The position numbers and the translations under genes are program-made. From Lunularia cruciata (taxonomy: Eukaryota; Streptophyta; Marchantiopsida; Lunulariales; Lunulariaceae): 64,000 nt of DNA. This document shows, in pieces, positions 1 to 10,592 of the stretch; the stretch's first letter is position 1, and the number at the start of each line of letters is the position of its first letter. The notes below the pieces were generated by a model, which was given only the letters and a program-made list of their open reading frames with translations, searched no databases and was not told the DNA's origin. The stretch is taken from positions 43,443,034 to 43,507,033 of the forward strand of contig OX419762.1 in the NCBI GenBank assembly GCA_948567375.1, written 5' to 3'.

Positions 1-720
1 AGAGACATAGTGTTTTCTATGGCACAAGAGAGTGGATACTTAGCTTGAAGGGAGCGTTCGTATGTGTTCCAGACGACACGTGTTAGGGCAGACTTATACT
101 TGGTCCGAGATGATCAAGTGACAATAGCGGATGCGGTGGTCACGGACCCTACACGGGATATAGTTTTGGAGGGAGTGATTACCCATCCCCCTGGATGGGC
201 GGCGAGTGCAGCAGCAGGTCGCAAGGTCTCCAAGTATAGGGGCATGCAGCGAGGTCACCTCTTTGTTCCTCTAGCCTTGGAGTTATATGGAGCGATGGAT
301 ACGGCATTTGACACATTTGTCAAGGAGTGCACGAGAGCTTATCATGTTAGGCGTCGAGGGGTACCACTCTCACTCTTACACTTTGTTGCTTACTTTAGAC
401 AGCGTGTGTCAATTGCTCTACAGAGTGCAGTGGCTGGTGCAATCCATAGGAGACCAATCACATTAGGTGATATTTCTTCGGATGCTCCAGTTGTGTGTAG
501 ACTGTACGACTTGCATAGCTCAGATATCTTAGGTGCGGTACGGCTAATTTCTCATACAAACTCTATTGGGGCTTAGCCCCATGTTACCTTTTTTGTCTCT
601 CCCTTGTACGGCTTGATTGATGGGGGTCTTCACATCCTTCATTTTTCCTATGCGGTTGCCTTTTTCCCTAACATATCCTCTTACCTCACTTTCCCTGTAG
701 AACTGAACAAGATTTCTTTT
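1..720 (+). mobile_element. LINE (non-LTR retrotransposon) 3' end, 5'-truncated by the window edge
   Basis: The reading frame at 64-576 resembles the region that follows the reverse transcriptase in many non-LTR retrotransposons (see the next entry). About 140 bp of 3' sequence follows, with blocks such as CTCCCTTGTACGGCTTGAT and TATGCGGTTGCC. The same blocks recur at 9,668-9,798 and 50,249-50,358, and in reverse orientation at 1,521-1,620. The 9,668 copy includes the last codons of the frame, as expected for 5'-truncated LINE insertions sharing one 3' end. The clade (L1, RTE or other) cannot be assigned because no RT core is visible. Confidence 0.6.
64..576 (+). pseudogene. C-terminal region of a LINE ORF2-like protein (fragment)
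   Basis: About 170 residues with the layout seen downstream of RT in many LINE ORF2 proteins. There is a short strand with 'VVTDPT', then an Ala-rich helix ending in a Lys/Tyr motif ('GRKVSKYRG'), then 'FVPLALELYGAMDTAF', and a closing Arg-rich helical part. The frame has no ATG at its left edge and an in-frame stop lies just upstream (46-48), so it is a remnant rather than a full ORF. It ends in TAG at 574-576, and the 3' tail follows directly. Family assignment rests on motif memory, not a search. Confidence 0.5.
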
Positions 721-721
721 C

Positions 722-1035
722 ATTTCTTAGGGCCGAACTACTCGTCGAACCACCCGAAAGATTAATTTCGTCTGTTGAATTATCAGCCCGATTTCTCCAT
801 AAGGTCCGAGAGGTCTAGTTTCTTTTGGTTGAATTCCTGGCCCTGAATCTTTTTTTTCCCCGGTTGAATTCAAACCCGAACTTCCCGTCGAGCCCGAAAG
901 TCTAGTTTCTTTTGATTGACTTCCAATCCGGCAGGAACTTGGGGCCAAAATCCCCATCTACGTCGAGAATCTACATTTCTCTAGCTGAACTCCGGTCATG
1001 TCTTTAGGTTGAATTTCATTTCGGCCGGTAACTTG
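722..1035. repeat. Degenerate minisatellite of about 65-80 bp units
   Basis: Phrases close to 'GTCGAgcCCGAAAGtcTAGTTTCTTTTGgTTGAaTTCc' recur about four times, from the block at 735-790 to the one at 960-1030. Units are diverged and of unequal length. The tract lies just after the LINE tail and may be part of its 3' flank. The short reading frames here are by-products of the repeat. Confidence 0.45.
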
Positions 1036-1520
1036 GGTGCAAAATTTAAGGTTACAGTTAAGTTCATATTGGGAACAACGGAAACCATTACAAGAATAAC
1101 TATACATGTCACTTAAATATTGAAAGTTTCTAAAAGGTCTCTCCTTAGCTAGATTTCTACTCCTCAAATGTACAAATACCTTGTACATAAAAAAAATTAT
1201 ATGGGTGCGACATCGTGAAAGAAATTATAGATCAATTATCAAAATAATATTACATTTCAAATTATTTATATCTTTTGTCAAATTTGGTATATTCGGTATG
1301 TGTATTATTCATTCTAGCTATAGAATAATTTTAGAATAGCTACGAGCTATCTAAATAATCTATACTCTGTGTAGATGTATTTCTATTTAGATGTATAATG
1401 TGTTGACTAGAGAATCAAAACATTTTAGCAAGAGTAGTATAAGAGTACATAGTAAAGTTTGTTCTTTCAATCATGAGAGTTAACAAAATGATCAACACTT
1501 CAACCTAAACAAGGAATCGA

Positions 1521-1620
1521 CGACCGCATAGGATAGCAAGAAGGATGGGAAGACCCGTCCGGGGTATTCCGGACGGACAAGGGTAAAACACACGAGATAA
1601 CATGAGGCTAAGCTCGGATA
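1521..1620 (-). repeat. LINE-tail copy (reverse orientation)
   Basis: Read on the minus strand, this matches the LINE 3' end in order: a diverged TAGCC block, TTACC, a diverged middle, GGTCTTCCCATCCTTC and TATGCGGTCG. It is more diverged than the copies at 9.7 and 50.3 kb and carries an extra short palindrome (CCGGGGTATTCCGG-like) in the middle. Confidence 0.45.
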
Positions 1621-1624
1621 GTAT

Positions 1625-3935
1625 CGGTATGAGAAATCTATCCTATATGTATGATATTTGAACTATGCTATGCTAATCTCAATTAGTGTGCAATAAATGG
1701 ACAAACTAATCTCTCATTTAAATTTTATTCATTTATTTTCATCTTTATTTTAGTTTTACTTCTTTTACTTTGATAATGCATAGGAAAAGTAATACACCAA
1801 ATATTTTAACAATTAGTATCAAAACCCAAAAACGAACTTAATAGATATTGAAATGATACTAAATTATACTGTTAAATTCTTCATACCAGGATATATTTTT
1901 TAATTTTATAGTTTTGGTTATTTTCAATGGTATTTACTTAGAAAAAGGTTAACTATAATAACAGGTAATATAACAATATCCTAATTTCGGCATTAGATTA
2001 TCCTACAGGTTACAAAATATCATATCACCATACCTTATGTGGTGCGTTAGTCAAGGTTTCTACAACAAAGAAAATTTTTCTTTCAAGAACTTCAAGGGTT
2101 CATTTCTCTTGGAGATCATGACTTTATAATCCGACAGTTGCAAGATAGAAGTAGATTGAAATCTGGTTAGTTTCCAAAATTTGATCGCGGTAAGATAGGA
2201 GTAAATAACTCTCGTTGATAGCCCTCTCTTTCTTTCTTGATTTCAAGGGTCAGCCAATTCAACTTAAGGATGGTGAGATTTCTGTATGTTTTTAGGTCAT
2301 CTGCCCAATGCCTAATTTTTGTTTAATAATGGCCAGATCTACTAGAACTCACTTAAGAGGTTGTAAGTTAGGTGACAATAAAGACTTTATTTTTATTTTG
2401 TCTTTTTCTATGAAATTTTAAGACAAGATCAATTCTTATAATTCTTTTGATGCAGAACAGAAGTATTTTCTTGATAATTGATGTAGTTTTGGTTGGATAA
2501 TGATAAGTAGCTACTGGTCAAAAAAGATCAAATCTAATTTTTTGGTTAACTTTAAATCTTAAAATTAAATTTTTCTGAAAATTAATGTAAATTACTTTCA
2601 AAATAATTATGGAAAAAACGTAATTTTGTATTGTTAAAAATATTGGCTTCTATATGATAAGAAAAGTAGACCATTTAAAGGTAGAAACCCTAAATCTAAT
2701 ATAGATTTTATGGAATTGTAGACAATTAAAGATACAAGGTAGTTTATAAGTTTTCAACTTTGGAATTCTGAAGTAAAATTGCAACATATTTTTGCTCTTG
2801 TAAAAGGTTACTGAAAGGGGAATAAATATCACATAAATTTTAGAGAAATAAAAGAAATATTTTATTATTATGAATTACTTAGTTTATCTTTTTTGAAAGA
2901 ATTTCATAAAAAATTTAAATTTTTTATTCAACTTTATATCAGACTTATTTGATGAAATACCATCAATATGAAAGTTAATTATTCATTTTCATGTTGACAC
3001 AACTTCTTCTCAAGCTAAAATATACCTTTACTTCTTTTTGGTAATAAAAGAATATAGAACATCACTACATCAAAATATATAATGAGCATAGAGTGCAGAT
3101 GTACATAATCTTGTGATGATGTGATTCGAAAGCAAAAGTTACAGTTGTTAATGGTTCCATTTAACAATTTTCACACTATGTATACTGCAATAGCTAAAAT
3201 ATCAAAGTGTAATCTTGTCTAAAAGAATATCACAATCTAAATGAAAAAAGAGACTTTTTGCAATATAAATTGAAGTATAAATAATATGGAATTTTTCAGT
3301 TCTCAGCACAGTATATGTCAGTTTATTATATTTGGTATAGTCTTGGTATATAATATTTGGAAGGAAAAAATATTCACCACTTAAATATTAAGAAATTATC
3401 ATAAAGACACTTTAGAAAGAAAGGTGTATTTAGAAATTAATTAGTATGATTTATATATAAAAATTATATTAAACTTCTTGCTTCCATTATTAAAATGGAT
3501 CCTTAATTTAAAAAATGCAATGTGAATGTAAGGAGAAATTGAGTTATATGGAATAATGCTTTTGTTTTTAGTTTTATTTTCTAATATTTGCTAATATTTA
3601 ACATAAGAATATCAGTCAAGCTTATATAATTAATTATATAAACATAATCTATGCTGAAAAGATCCAGTTACAAAAGAGAACCATTAGCACAAAAGAGAAA
3701 GAGAAAAGGCATAAATGGAAGAGAGATTTTGCAAAACTTGCTCAATTTTAATTTTAAAGCAATGAAGAACATTATTCTCTTCAATGTTTAGATGTTCTAG
3801 GTATATTTGAATAAGTAGAATATTCTTTGCACATAAATAAGATGAATTATTTTGGTATTGAAGGATGAGTATCTTAATGAGCAATAATATTCTCCATCTC
3901 TCTTGTTCAACTTCAATCTACTTGCATTATTAGTT
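1625..3935. other. AT-rich spacer, no gene seen
   Basis: Very AT-rich with only short chance reading frames (up to about 70 codons) of biased composition (Ile, Lys, Phe, Leu). No domain, RNA gene or clear repeat was seen. Confidence 0.6.
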
Positions 3936-3939
3936 TGGA

Positions 3940-4338
3940 TGTAAAAGACCGAATCCAAGGAGAGAAATAGAAGAATGGAAACTCGCATTGGGACACTTGA
4001 ATGAGGGAAAACTCCGAATGCCTAGCATGAGCTTCGGCTGTGGTATTTATAGGTAGCATACAAGACCTTGAAGTTTCTCAAGAAGCTTCCTTGAGCCACT
4101 TTCTTGGAGTGCAAGCCAAGTTAACCAAGAAACTTCTCAAGAAGCTTTCTTCTAAAAGCCGCCTACTTTGCGTGCAAGCTAAGCTAGTTAGAAGCTTCTT
4201 TCTAGAAGTTACCTGCTTAGGGCACAAGTTAACTTCCCAAGAAGATTCTTAGATACTTCTAGAATATTCTAGGCTATTTTGTCTTATTCTCTACTTTGTA
4301 AGCCCGACTAACTTTGTCGCAAACTCCATATTGTTACA
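3940..4338 (-). repeat. 3' LTR of G0
   Basis: Pairs with 9,123-9,535. Rich in AAGCTT-centred palindromes (GAAGCTTC), with three degenerate internal units built on 'GCAAGCCAAGTTAACC...GAAGCTTC'. Confidence 0.93.
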
Positions 4339-4674
4339 TATTCCCCCGCCGATAGTTGGTGACGTCCTCGTCGCCAATGAAGCTTTAAATTCGTTGATGG
4401 CCATATGTGTATTTTGGAGGTGGGAAAGAGGTTCCCATGTGGCATCATGAAGGGGATACTCTTTCCAAAGGACCTTGTACTCCGTATGTTGGCGACGGCC
4501 TCGTTGAATATGACGACGTGCAAGGATACAATCAACTTCGTACTCCTCATGATCATTGATAGGGACAGGAAGAGGGGGAGGTTGGACTTGAGAGGAAAAG
4601 GAAGAGGGGTTAGGAACAAAGGGTTTCAACTTGGAAACATGAAAGACAGGATGGATACGCATGTGACAAGGCAA
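4291..4674 (-). pseudogene. G0 chromodomain region (end of pol)
   Basis: Shows the integrase C-terminal tether 'HPVFHVSKLKPF' followed by a chromodomain core ('YEVDCILARR...YKVLWKEYP...ATWEP'). In chromoviruses this domain steers integration toward marked heterochromatin. Part of the broken element. Confidence 0.85.
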
Positions 4675-5025
4675 GGCAAGACGATAAGCAACAAGGGAGA
4701 CAATTTGGGTGATATCAAAGTGTCCTATCCAATTAGGGGCAAGTTTACGAACTTAGGTATCAAGAGGGAGAGGGAGTTTACTAGAGGATAGCATGACTTT
4801 ATCACCAACTTCAAAGGTGAGATCTTGACGATGGTGGTCCGGATATTGTTTTTGGTGATACTGAGCAACAAGGAGGTGAGACTTGGCTTGTTGGAGAGAT
4901 TGGGATTTAGTGGTCAAGAATGTGGAAGTATGAGGAACCTGAGATGGAGGGGGAGCAAGAAGAGAATCTGGAACAAGCAGATCTTGACCAAAATTGAGAA
5001 AGAAAGGAGAGAATCCGGTGCTTGC

Positions 5026-5955
5026 CTATTTGGAATTATTGTAGGCAAATTTGGCAGTGGCAAGACATTCATCCCAATTGATATGGTGGACTTTGACAAA
5101 GGCACACAACATATCCTCCAATGTACGATTTGCACGTTCGGTTTGTCCATCAATTTGAGGATGATAGGCTATGGACAAAGCAAGCTTGGTGCCGAGTATC
5201 TGGAAGAGTGCTTGCCAAAACTTCTCAGTAAAACAAGGGTCACAGTCGGAGATGAGTACGCGTGGCATTCCATGATGCTTGAAGACATTGTCGAAGTAGA
5301 TTTGCGCTAAGGTTGGAGCATCCACGGTATCATAGGTTGGTGCCAAGTGGATTTGCTTACTAAGCTTATCCACAAACACCACAATGGCGGTGTGTCCTTG
5401 TTTTGTCTTTGGCAAGGATGTGATGAGATCCAAGCTCACATGCTCCCAACGAGCTGATGGAATGGCAAGCGGTTGAAGGAGTCCACCCAGCTTCTGGTTG
5501 CTGGCCTTGTTATGTTGGCAGCTCTCACAAGATCGGACAAATTCTTGAACATCTCGTGTCATGTTGGGCCACAACCATTGACGTTGGAGGGTACCTAAGG
5601 TCTTGTCCACGCCCATGTGACCAACAATGGGTAAATCATGGGCTTCTTGAAGGCACACAAGTCGAAGATCACCTTTGGTTGGAACATAGATCCAGTCCGC
5701 ATGGAATAGAAGGCATTCCTTGAAGGAGAAGGTGTTGTACTCCTTGTCACCTGTTGTTAGCCGACCATCTACCATTTGGAAGAAGGGATCTTGCTGTGGA
5801 GCTAACCAAAACTTGTTATGGATCTTGGGATCAATTGACACCGTTGTAATTGCTGCCGCGATCAGAGGAAGAGACTTCAAATTAGGTCGTCGTGGTAGAG
5901 CATCAAGGATGACATGGAACCGACCTGGTTTGTACTCAAGTTTGATGTTGAACAA
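5026..5955 (-). pseudogene. G0 integrase region
   Basis: Zinc-binding HHCC-type domain ('HMGVDKT', 'CESCQHNK') followed by a DDE core of the Ty3 type ('SLDLITSLP', 'FVDKLSKQIHLAPT', 'LISDCDPCFT', 'AYHPQIDGQTERANRTLEDM'). Part of the broken element. Confidence 0.9.
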
Positions 5956-5982
5956 TTGGAGTTGCTCTTTCCATCAATGATG

Positions 5983-7199
5983 TCAACTCTTCATGTGCTC
6001 TAGGTGTAAGGTCTGCAACAATAGCTCGTAATCAGTTTGCATGATCACTTGTTTCCCCAAGAGATAATGCCTCCATATCTTGGTGGCATATACCATTGCA
6101 AGTTGTTCTTGATCTCGAGTAGAGTTATTTCTTTCAGCTGTATTTAGTTGGCAAGACACAAAGGCAATAGGATGTAGTCCATCTGGAAATTCTTGTTGCA
6201 ACACAGCCCCAATTGCAAAGTTAGAAGTATCAAAATCAACCACACAAGGTAGTTGAGGATCATATGGTTGAAGAATGGGTCTTGAAGATACCATATGCTT
6301 TAACTTTTGGAATGCTTCTTCATGCTTGGTGGTCCATTGGAAGCTCAAGTTCTTTCCCAAGAGGTCAATCAATGGTGCAGCCACATGAGCATAATAGTGG
6401 ATGAACCGTCGGTAAAAATTGGCCAATCCATTGAATGCTTGTACTTCGGTAGCATCCTTTGGGGTAGGCCAATCAGTAATGGCCTTGATCTTCTCTTCCT
6501 CCATCTTGATCCCCTCTGATGAGATCTTATGACCCAAGAAGGTAACCTCCTTCTGCCAAAAAGCACACTTTGACTTCTCGCAGTAAAATTTCCACTGTCG
6601 TAGTCGTCTTAGGACTTCTTGCATATGATTCATATGTTCTACCTCTGTCTTGCTATAGATGAAGATATCATCTAAGAACACTACCACGGACTGATCCAAT
6701 AGTCCCGCCAACACCCGATGCATTTGATCCATGAAGACTGCTGGAGCATTAGTGAGTCCGAGAGGTAGAACTCTCCACTCAAAATGTCCATACCTTGTGC
6801 AAAAGGCAATCTTTTGCACATCCTCTCCTTCAATAGGAATTTGCCAATAGCCGCTACAAAGATCTAGTTTGGAAAAGTAGCGTGCTCCACTTAATTGATC
6901 AAGCAAGTCATCGATCCGAGGCAAGAGATATGCATTCTTCATGGTTTGCTTATTGAACCCATGGTAATCAATACTGAAACAAAGTCCTCCATCCTTCTTT
7001 GGAACAAATAGTTCCGGTGCTCCCCAAGGAGAGGTACTATGTCGTATGACTCTGTAAGTGTTGTTTGCAACTCCTCCAACTCCTTTGGTGAGAGTCGATA
7101 GATTGGTCTACTCACTGAAGTACTCCCTAGCAATAACTCGATCTTGAAAGGCATACCTTGATCAGAGGGTAATCCCTTTGGCATATCATCCAGAAACAC
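5983..7199 (-). pseudogene. G0 reverse transcriptase and RNase H region
   Basis: Typical Ty3/gypsy RT blocks: 'LPRIDDLLDQLSGARYFSKLD', 'GYWQIPIEGED', 'PLGLTNAPAVFMDQM' and the catalytic 'VFLDDIFIYSK'. These are followed by the connection and RNase H ('VVDFDTSNFAIGAVLQQ', 'YLLGKQVIMQTDY'). Part of the broken element. Confidence 0.93.
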
Positions 7200-7216
7200 A
7201 TCTGCAAACTCCTGAA

Positions 7217-7921
7217 CTATCGATCAACCATTGCTTGATGCGGCACTTGGCCCTCCTCAGATTGTTCTTGTGCAATCGGCTTGATCCACACCACGAATAC
7301 AAACTTATCTTCCTCCAAAGCTTGCACTATGGCTGCTTCATTAACAAACTTCCCTTCTAAGGACTCATCTCTCTTCCAAGCTTGCTCCATGGTTGCCTTC
7401 TTGGCAAAATTCTCATCTTGGGACTCATCTCCCTTCCAGATTTGCTCTATGGCTACTTTCTCGACAAACTTCCCATCTTGGGACTGACTATTCTTAGATG
7501 TCTTACTTAGAGGGGCCAGACAACCTAATCGGAAATTCCTACCTTGGTGTTGTACTTGAATTTGGCGTCGGGTCCAATCAAATTGAACCTTATGACGTTC
7601 AAGCCATGGTAGACCCAAAATGATATCATAGTGTAGAGGTGCCACTACAAACCTCATACACTCCAAATACTCCTTCCCAATCTTGAAGGTAACAGGATAT
7701 GAAGTGCAGAATGCAAAACCTTTTCTACCATCCACCATCATCAAACTACTTCCAATCATTGGCTTGATAGGAATACCCAATTCCTTTGCTACTTGCATAG
7801 ACATGCAATTCTCTGAACTTCCAAAATCAACCAAAATCCTACAACCCTGATTAGATATCATGCCTTGCAAGTGAAGCAAACTTGCATAGGTCGAGCCTTC
7901 AATCCCATTGGAACTAATCAA
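7217..7921 (-). pseudogene. G0 aspartic protease region
   Basis: Retropepsin-like signature 'ILVDFGSSENCMS' and the downstream 'DIILGLPWLERH' block usual in Ty3/gypsy proteases, followed by a low-complexity linker of repeated 'KFVEKVAIEQIWK'-like units. Confidence 0.85.
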
Positions 7922-7959
7922 GCTCCCAATAGGCGGCTCAAAATCTCCTATTGGGATTC

Positions 7960-8860
7960 CGCATTTCCCTAATCATTCTGCTCCACAACCTCTACTTGGG
8001 CAACTTGTCGAGGTCGTCCATTCTTGAGTGGACATTCAACAATGCAATGCCCCAACTGGCAACAATAAAAACAACCACCATTTTGTCACAGTTTCTCCCT
8101 GTCTGCCATGCCCAGTGGTCTTCATTGAATTGCATCAATCTCCATTGGTGCTGACTCCTCCACTTGTGTGTAATGTATTGGTAGGCTTTGTGGAGGTCGA
8201 GGTCGAGACCAAGTTGTTGCCACCAAGGAATCAAAACGTTCGGCCAATTGCATGGCTTCCTCCAAGTGTTGTGGCTCTTGCATGGTTACCTCTAATTTGG
8301 TTCTTGCTTTCAAGCCCCTCACAAATCGATCTAGAGCTTCACCTTCCAAAATATCTGGGATTTGCATGATGGTGTTTTGGAACTGCGTGATGTAACTTCT
8401 TATAGAGCCAATCTGTTTCAACTCTGCCAACTTATCTCATGCAGCTCGTGTGGCATTTATAGCTTGGAACTGATTGATTATTGCACTCTTGAATTTTGCC
8501 CATGTCAAGATCGGTGCAACCATTTGTCGTTTGGCTTGCTCCACTCGGAATCTCCACCATAGCTTTGCTACTCCATCCAATTGGCTAGAAGCCAAGAGAA
8601 TACTTTTTTTGCTCATCTTGTAGATTGGTAGCTTCAAAATAACGTTCACAATCAAACACAAAATTCTCCACTACACCCGAGAGATTCTTACCTTCAAATA
8701 CCTTGGGTTTAAGGAATCTGATTCAATCTTCTCCTTCTTGAATTGATACTCTCTCTACTTGCTCTTGTCGTTGAAGATCTTGTTCATCCAACAATCAAGT
8801 AAGGTGCTAGATTTGTTGTTGCATAACAAGGATAACGTCAGGTATTGCCGCCATGGTTGC
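7960..8860 (-). pseudogene. G0 gag region
   Basis: Contains the retrotransposon gag block 'AKLWWRFRVEQAKR...TWAKFKSAIINQF', then 'IQYITQFQNTIMQIPD'-like and 'DRFVRGLKARTKLEV' motifs. A CX2CX4HX4C zinc knuckle (C-F-Y-C...H...C) lies near 8,025-8,070. Part of the broken element. Confidence 0.85.
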
Positions 8861-9103
8861 TCCTCTATCACACCACTCCCAATCTATCTAATTTAATCAC
8901 ATAGAAACAGCACGTCCACCGTTCTCCATAAGTTACAACCAGAAGCACCAATGGTTCCTCAGATATGGTGATCATATGCAAAAATCTTGTCCAAAGTGCG
9001 AGGTGATGAACTGTGTGAAACGATGCTTGGGTAGTATTTGGACGCAAAAATCCCAATGGTTTGGTGGAAGTGGATTTGGTGGTCCATAAATTCCATCCAT
9101 CCC

Positions 9104-9122
9104 ATTCCTGCTCTGATACCAA
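9104..9122 (-). other. G0 primer-binding site (initiator tRNA-Met type)
   Basis: Directly inside the 5' LTR the minus strand reads TTGGTATCAGAGCAGG, the usual plant PBS complementary to the 3' end of initiator tRNA-Met. Confidence 0.85.
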
Positions 9123-9535
9123 TGTAAAAGACAAAATCCAATGAGAGAAATATGAGAATGGAAACTCACATTGGCACATTTGAATGAGTGAAAACTCTGA
9201 ATGCCTAGCATGAGCTTCGGCTGTGGTATTTATAGGTAGCATACAAGACCCTTGAAGCTTCTCAAGAAGCTTCTTTGAACCGCTTTCTTGGAGTGCAAGC
9301 CAAGTTAACCAGGAAGCTTCTCAAGAAGCTTTCTTCTAAAAGCCGCCTACTTTGCGTGCAAGCTAAGCTAGTTAGAAGCTTCTTTCTAGAAGTTACCTGC
9401 TTAGGGCACAAGTTAACTAGTTGGGAAGCTTCCCAAGAAGCTTCTTAAATACTTCTAGAATATTCTAGGCTATTTTGTCTTATTATCTACTTCATAAGCC
9501 CAACTAACTTTGTCGCTAAACTCCATATTGTTACA
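9123..9535 (-). repeat. 5' LTR of G0
   Basis: Pairs with 3,940-4,338. The repeated GAAGCTTC palindromes and the three internal degenerate units are more complete here than in the 3' copy. Confidence 0.93.
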
Positions 9536-9667
9536 TTGGATTCAAAAAAGAAAGTGGTACCAAAATTCAACATAATTTTCACCTCCTTTCTTTACTTGGA
9601 TGGAAGTTATCTTGTGCGGTACATTTTGATTCACAACCCACTGATACAACTTTGGTAAACCTCATAG

Positions 9668-9798
9668 GTGCGGTAGGGCAGATTTCTCATATAGACTCTA
9701 TAAGGACTTAGCACACTTTACCATTTTTGTCTCTCCCTTGTACGGCTTGATGGTGTCTTCCCATCCTTTGCTTTTTCTATGCGGTCACCTTCCCCTTA
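9668..9798 (+). repeat. LINE-tail copy (5'-truncated LINE)
   Basis: Begins with the last codons of the LINE frame (GTGCGGTAGGGCAGATTTCTC) and continues through TTTTTGTCTCTCCCTTGTACG to CTATGCGGTCACC. It lies about 130 bp beyond G0. Confidence 0.6.
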
Positions 9799-9799
9799 C

Positions 9800-10515
9800 T
9801 TTGATAAACCTCATAGAATATATGCACAATCATTCCAAATAACTCATTCATTTTCTCATCATTTTTTGCAATGGGAATGTGATGATTCAGATGATTGTTC
9901 AAAAGAAATTTTGAGCAAAATAAATCAAGAGAGGTTGAGATCAAAATAATACTCTAGGAGAATGAAACTTATTTCTCTCTTTGAATCACTAATTTTATCT
10001 TTGAAGTTATCTCAATTATCACTACTAGAAGAAACTGGAAAAACCTCATTGAAGTTAAATAAATCTTTTATAAGTCACAAATCTTTTCAAAGAATCACTT
10101 ATATATTTTATGCTTCTTATATTGATAATAAGTTTTTAAAATAGATAAATGTAATTATTTGTATATATGACTTTATCAACAACCAAGATATCTTATATAT
10201 CTTCTTTTATATACATGGAATAAATTATTATTTTTATATTAAATCATAAATACAAGTTCATATTTAGAAATAGGTAAGATAGTTACATATTTACAACTTC
10301 TTTGTAACATTATGCATCTTTGCTTACAAATAAGTCATACAATTTGCCATAGTTATAACATGATTGATTTGATATATTTACCAGAACCTTAGTTTGATAT
10401 ACTAAAAAAACTTAATTATGTGTCTTGAAAGCTAGGGACAACTCATAAAAGAGAACTAAATTATAATGCAAAACTTCAACTAGATTTATCATTCTTAAAT
10501 TTACTATCACTATTG

Positions 10516-10592
<77 letters not shown>

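Larger units (their letters stand above)
3940..9535 (-). mobile_element. Ty3/gypsy chromovirus G0, both LTRs present, broken
   Basis: A 5.6-kb LTR retroelement on the minus strand, flanked by the 5-bp target duplication TTGGA (3,935-3,939 and 9,536-9,540). The LTRs begin TG and end CA. Order on the minus strand: 5' LTR, primer-binding site for initiator tRNA-Met, gag with a zinc knuckle, aspartic protease, RT, RNase H, integrase, chromodomain, purine-rich tract (GGCGGGGGAATA), 3' LTR. The chromodomain and gene order place it among chromoviruses. The coding part is broken in roughly five to eight places. The LTRs still match closely, differing by scattered bases and one indel of about 14 bp, so it is the youngest gypsy element here. 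It is still a fossil. Confidence 0.95.

Noticed and set aside
4040-5980. Several open frames on the plus strand across G0 (for example 4,405-4,791, 4,825-5,310, 5,457-5,980)
   Set aside because: They are antisense to well-recognised integrase, chromodomain and RT coding on the minus strand, and their own products match nothing.
10521-10588. (AT)n tract as a regulatory or origin element
   Set aside because: A plain microsatellite with no adjacent gene or further structure.
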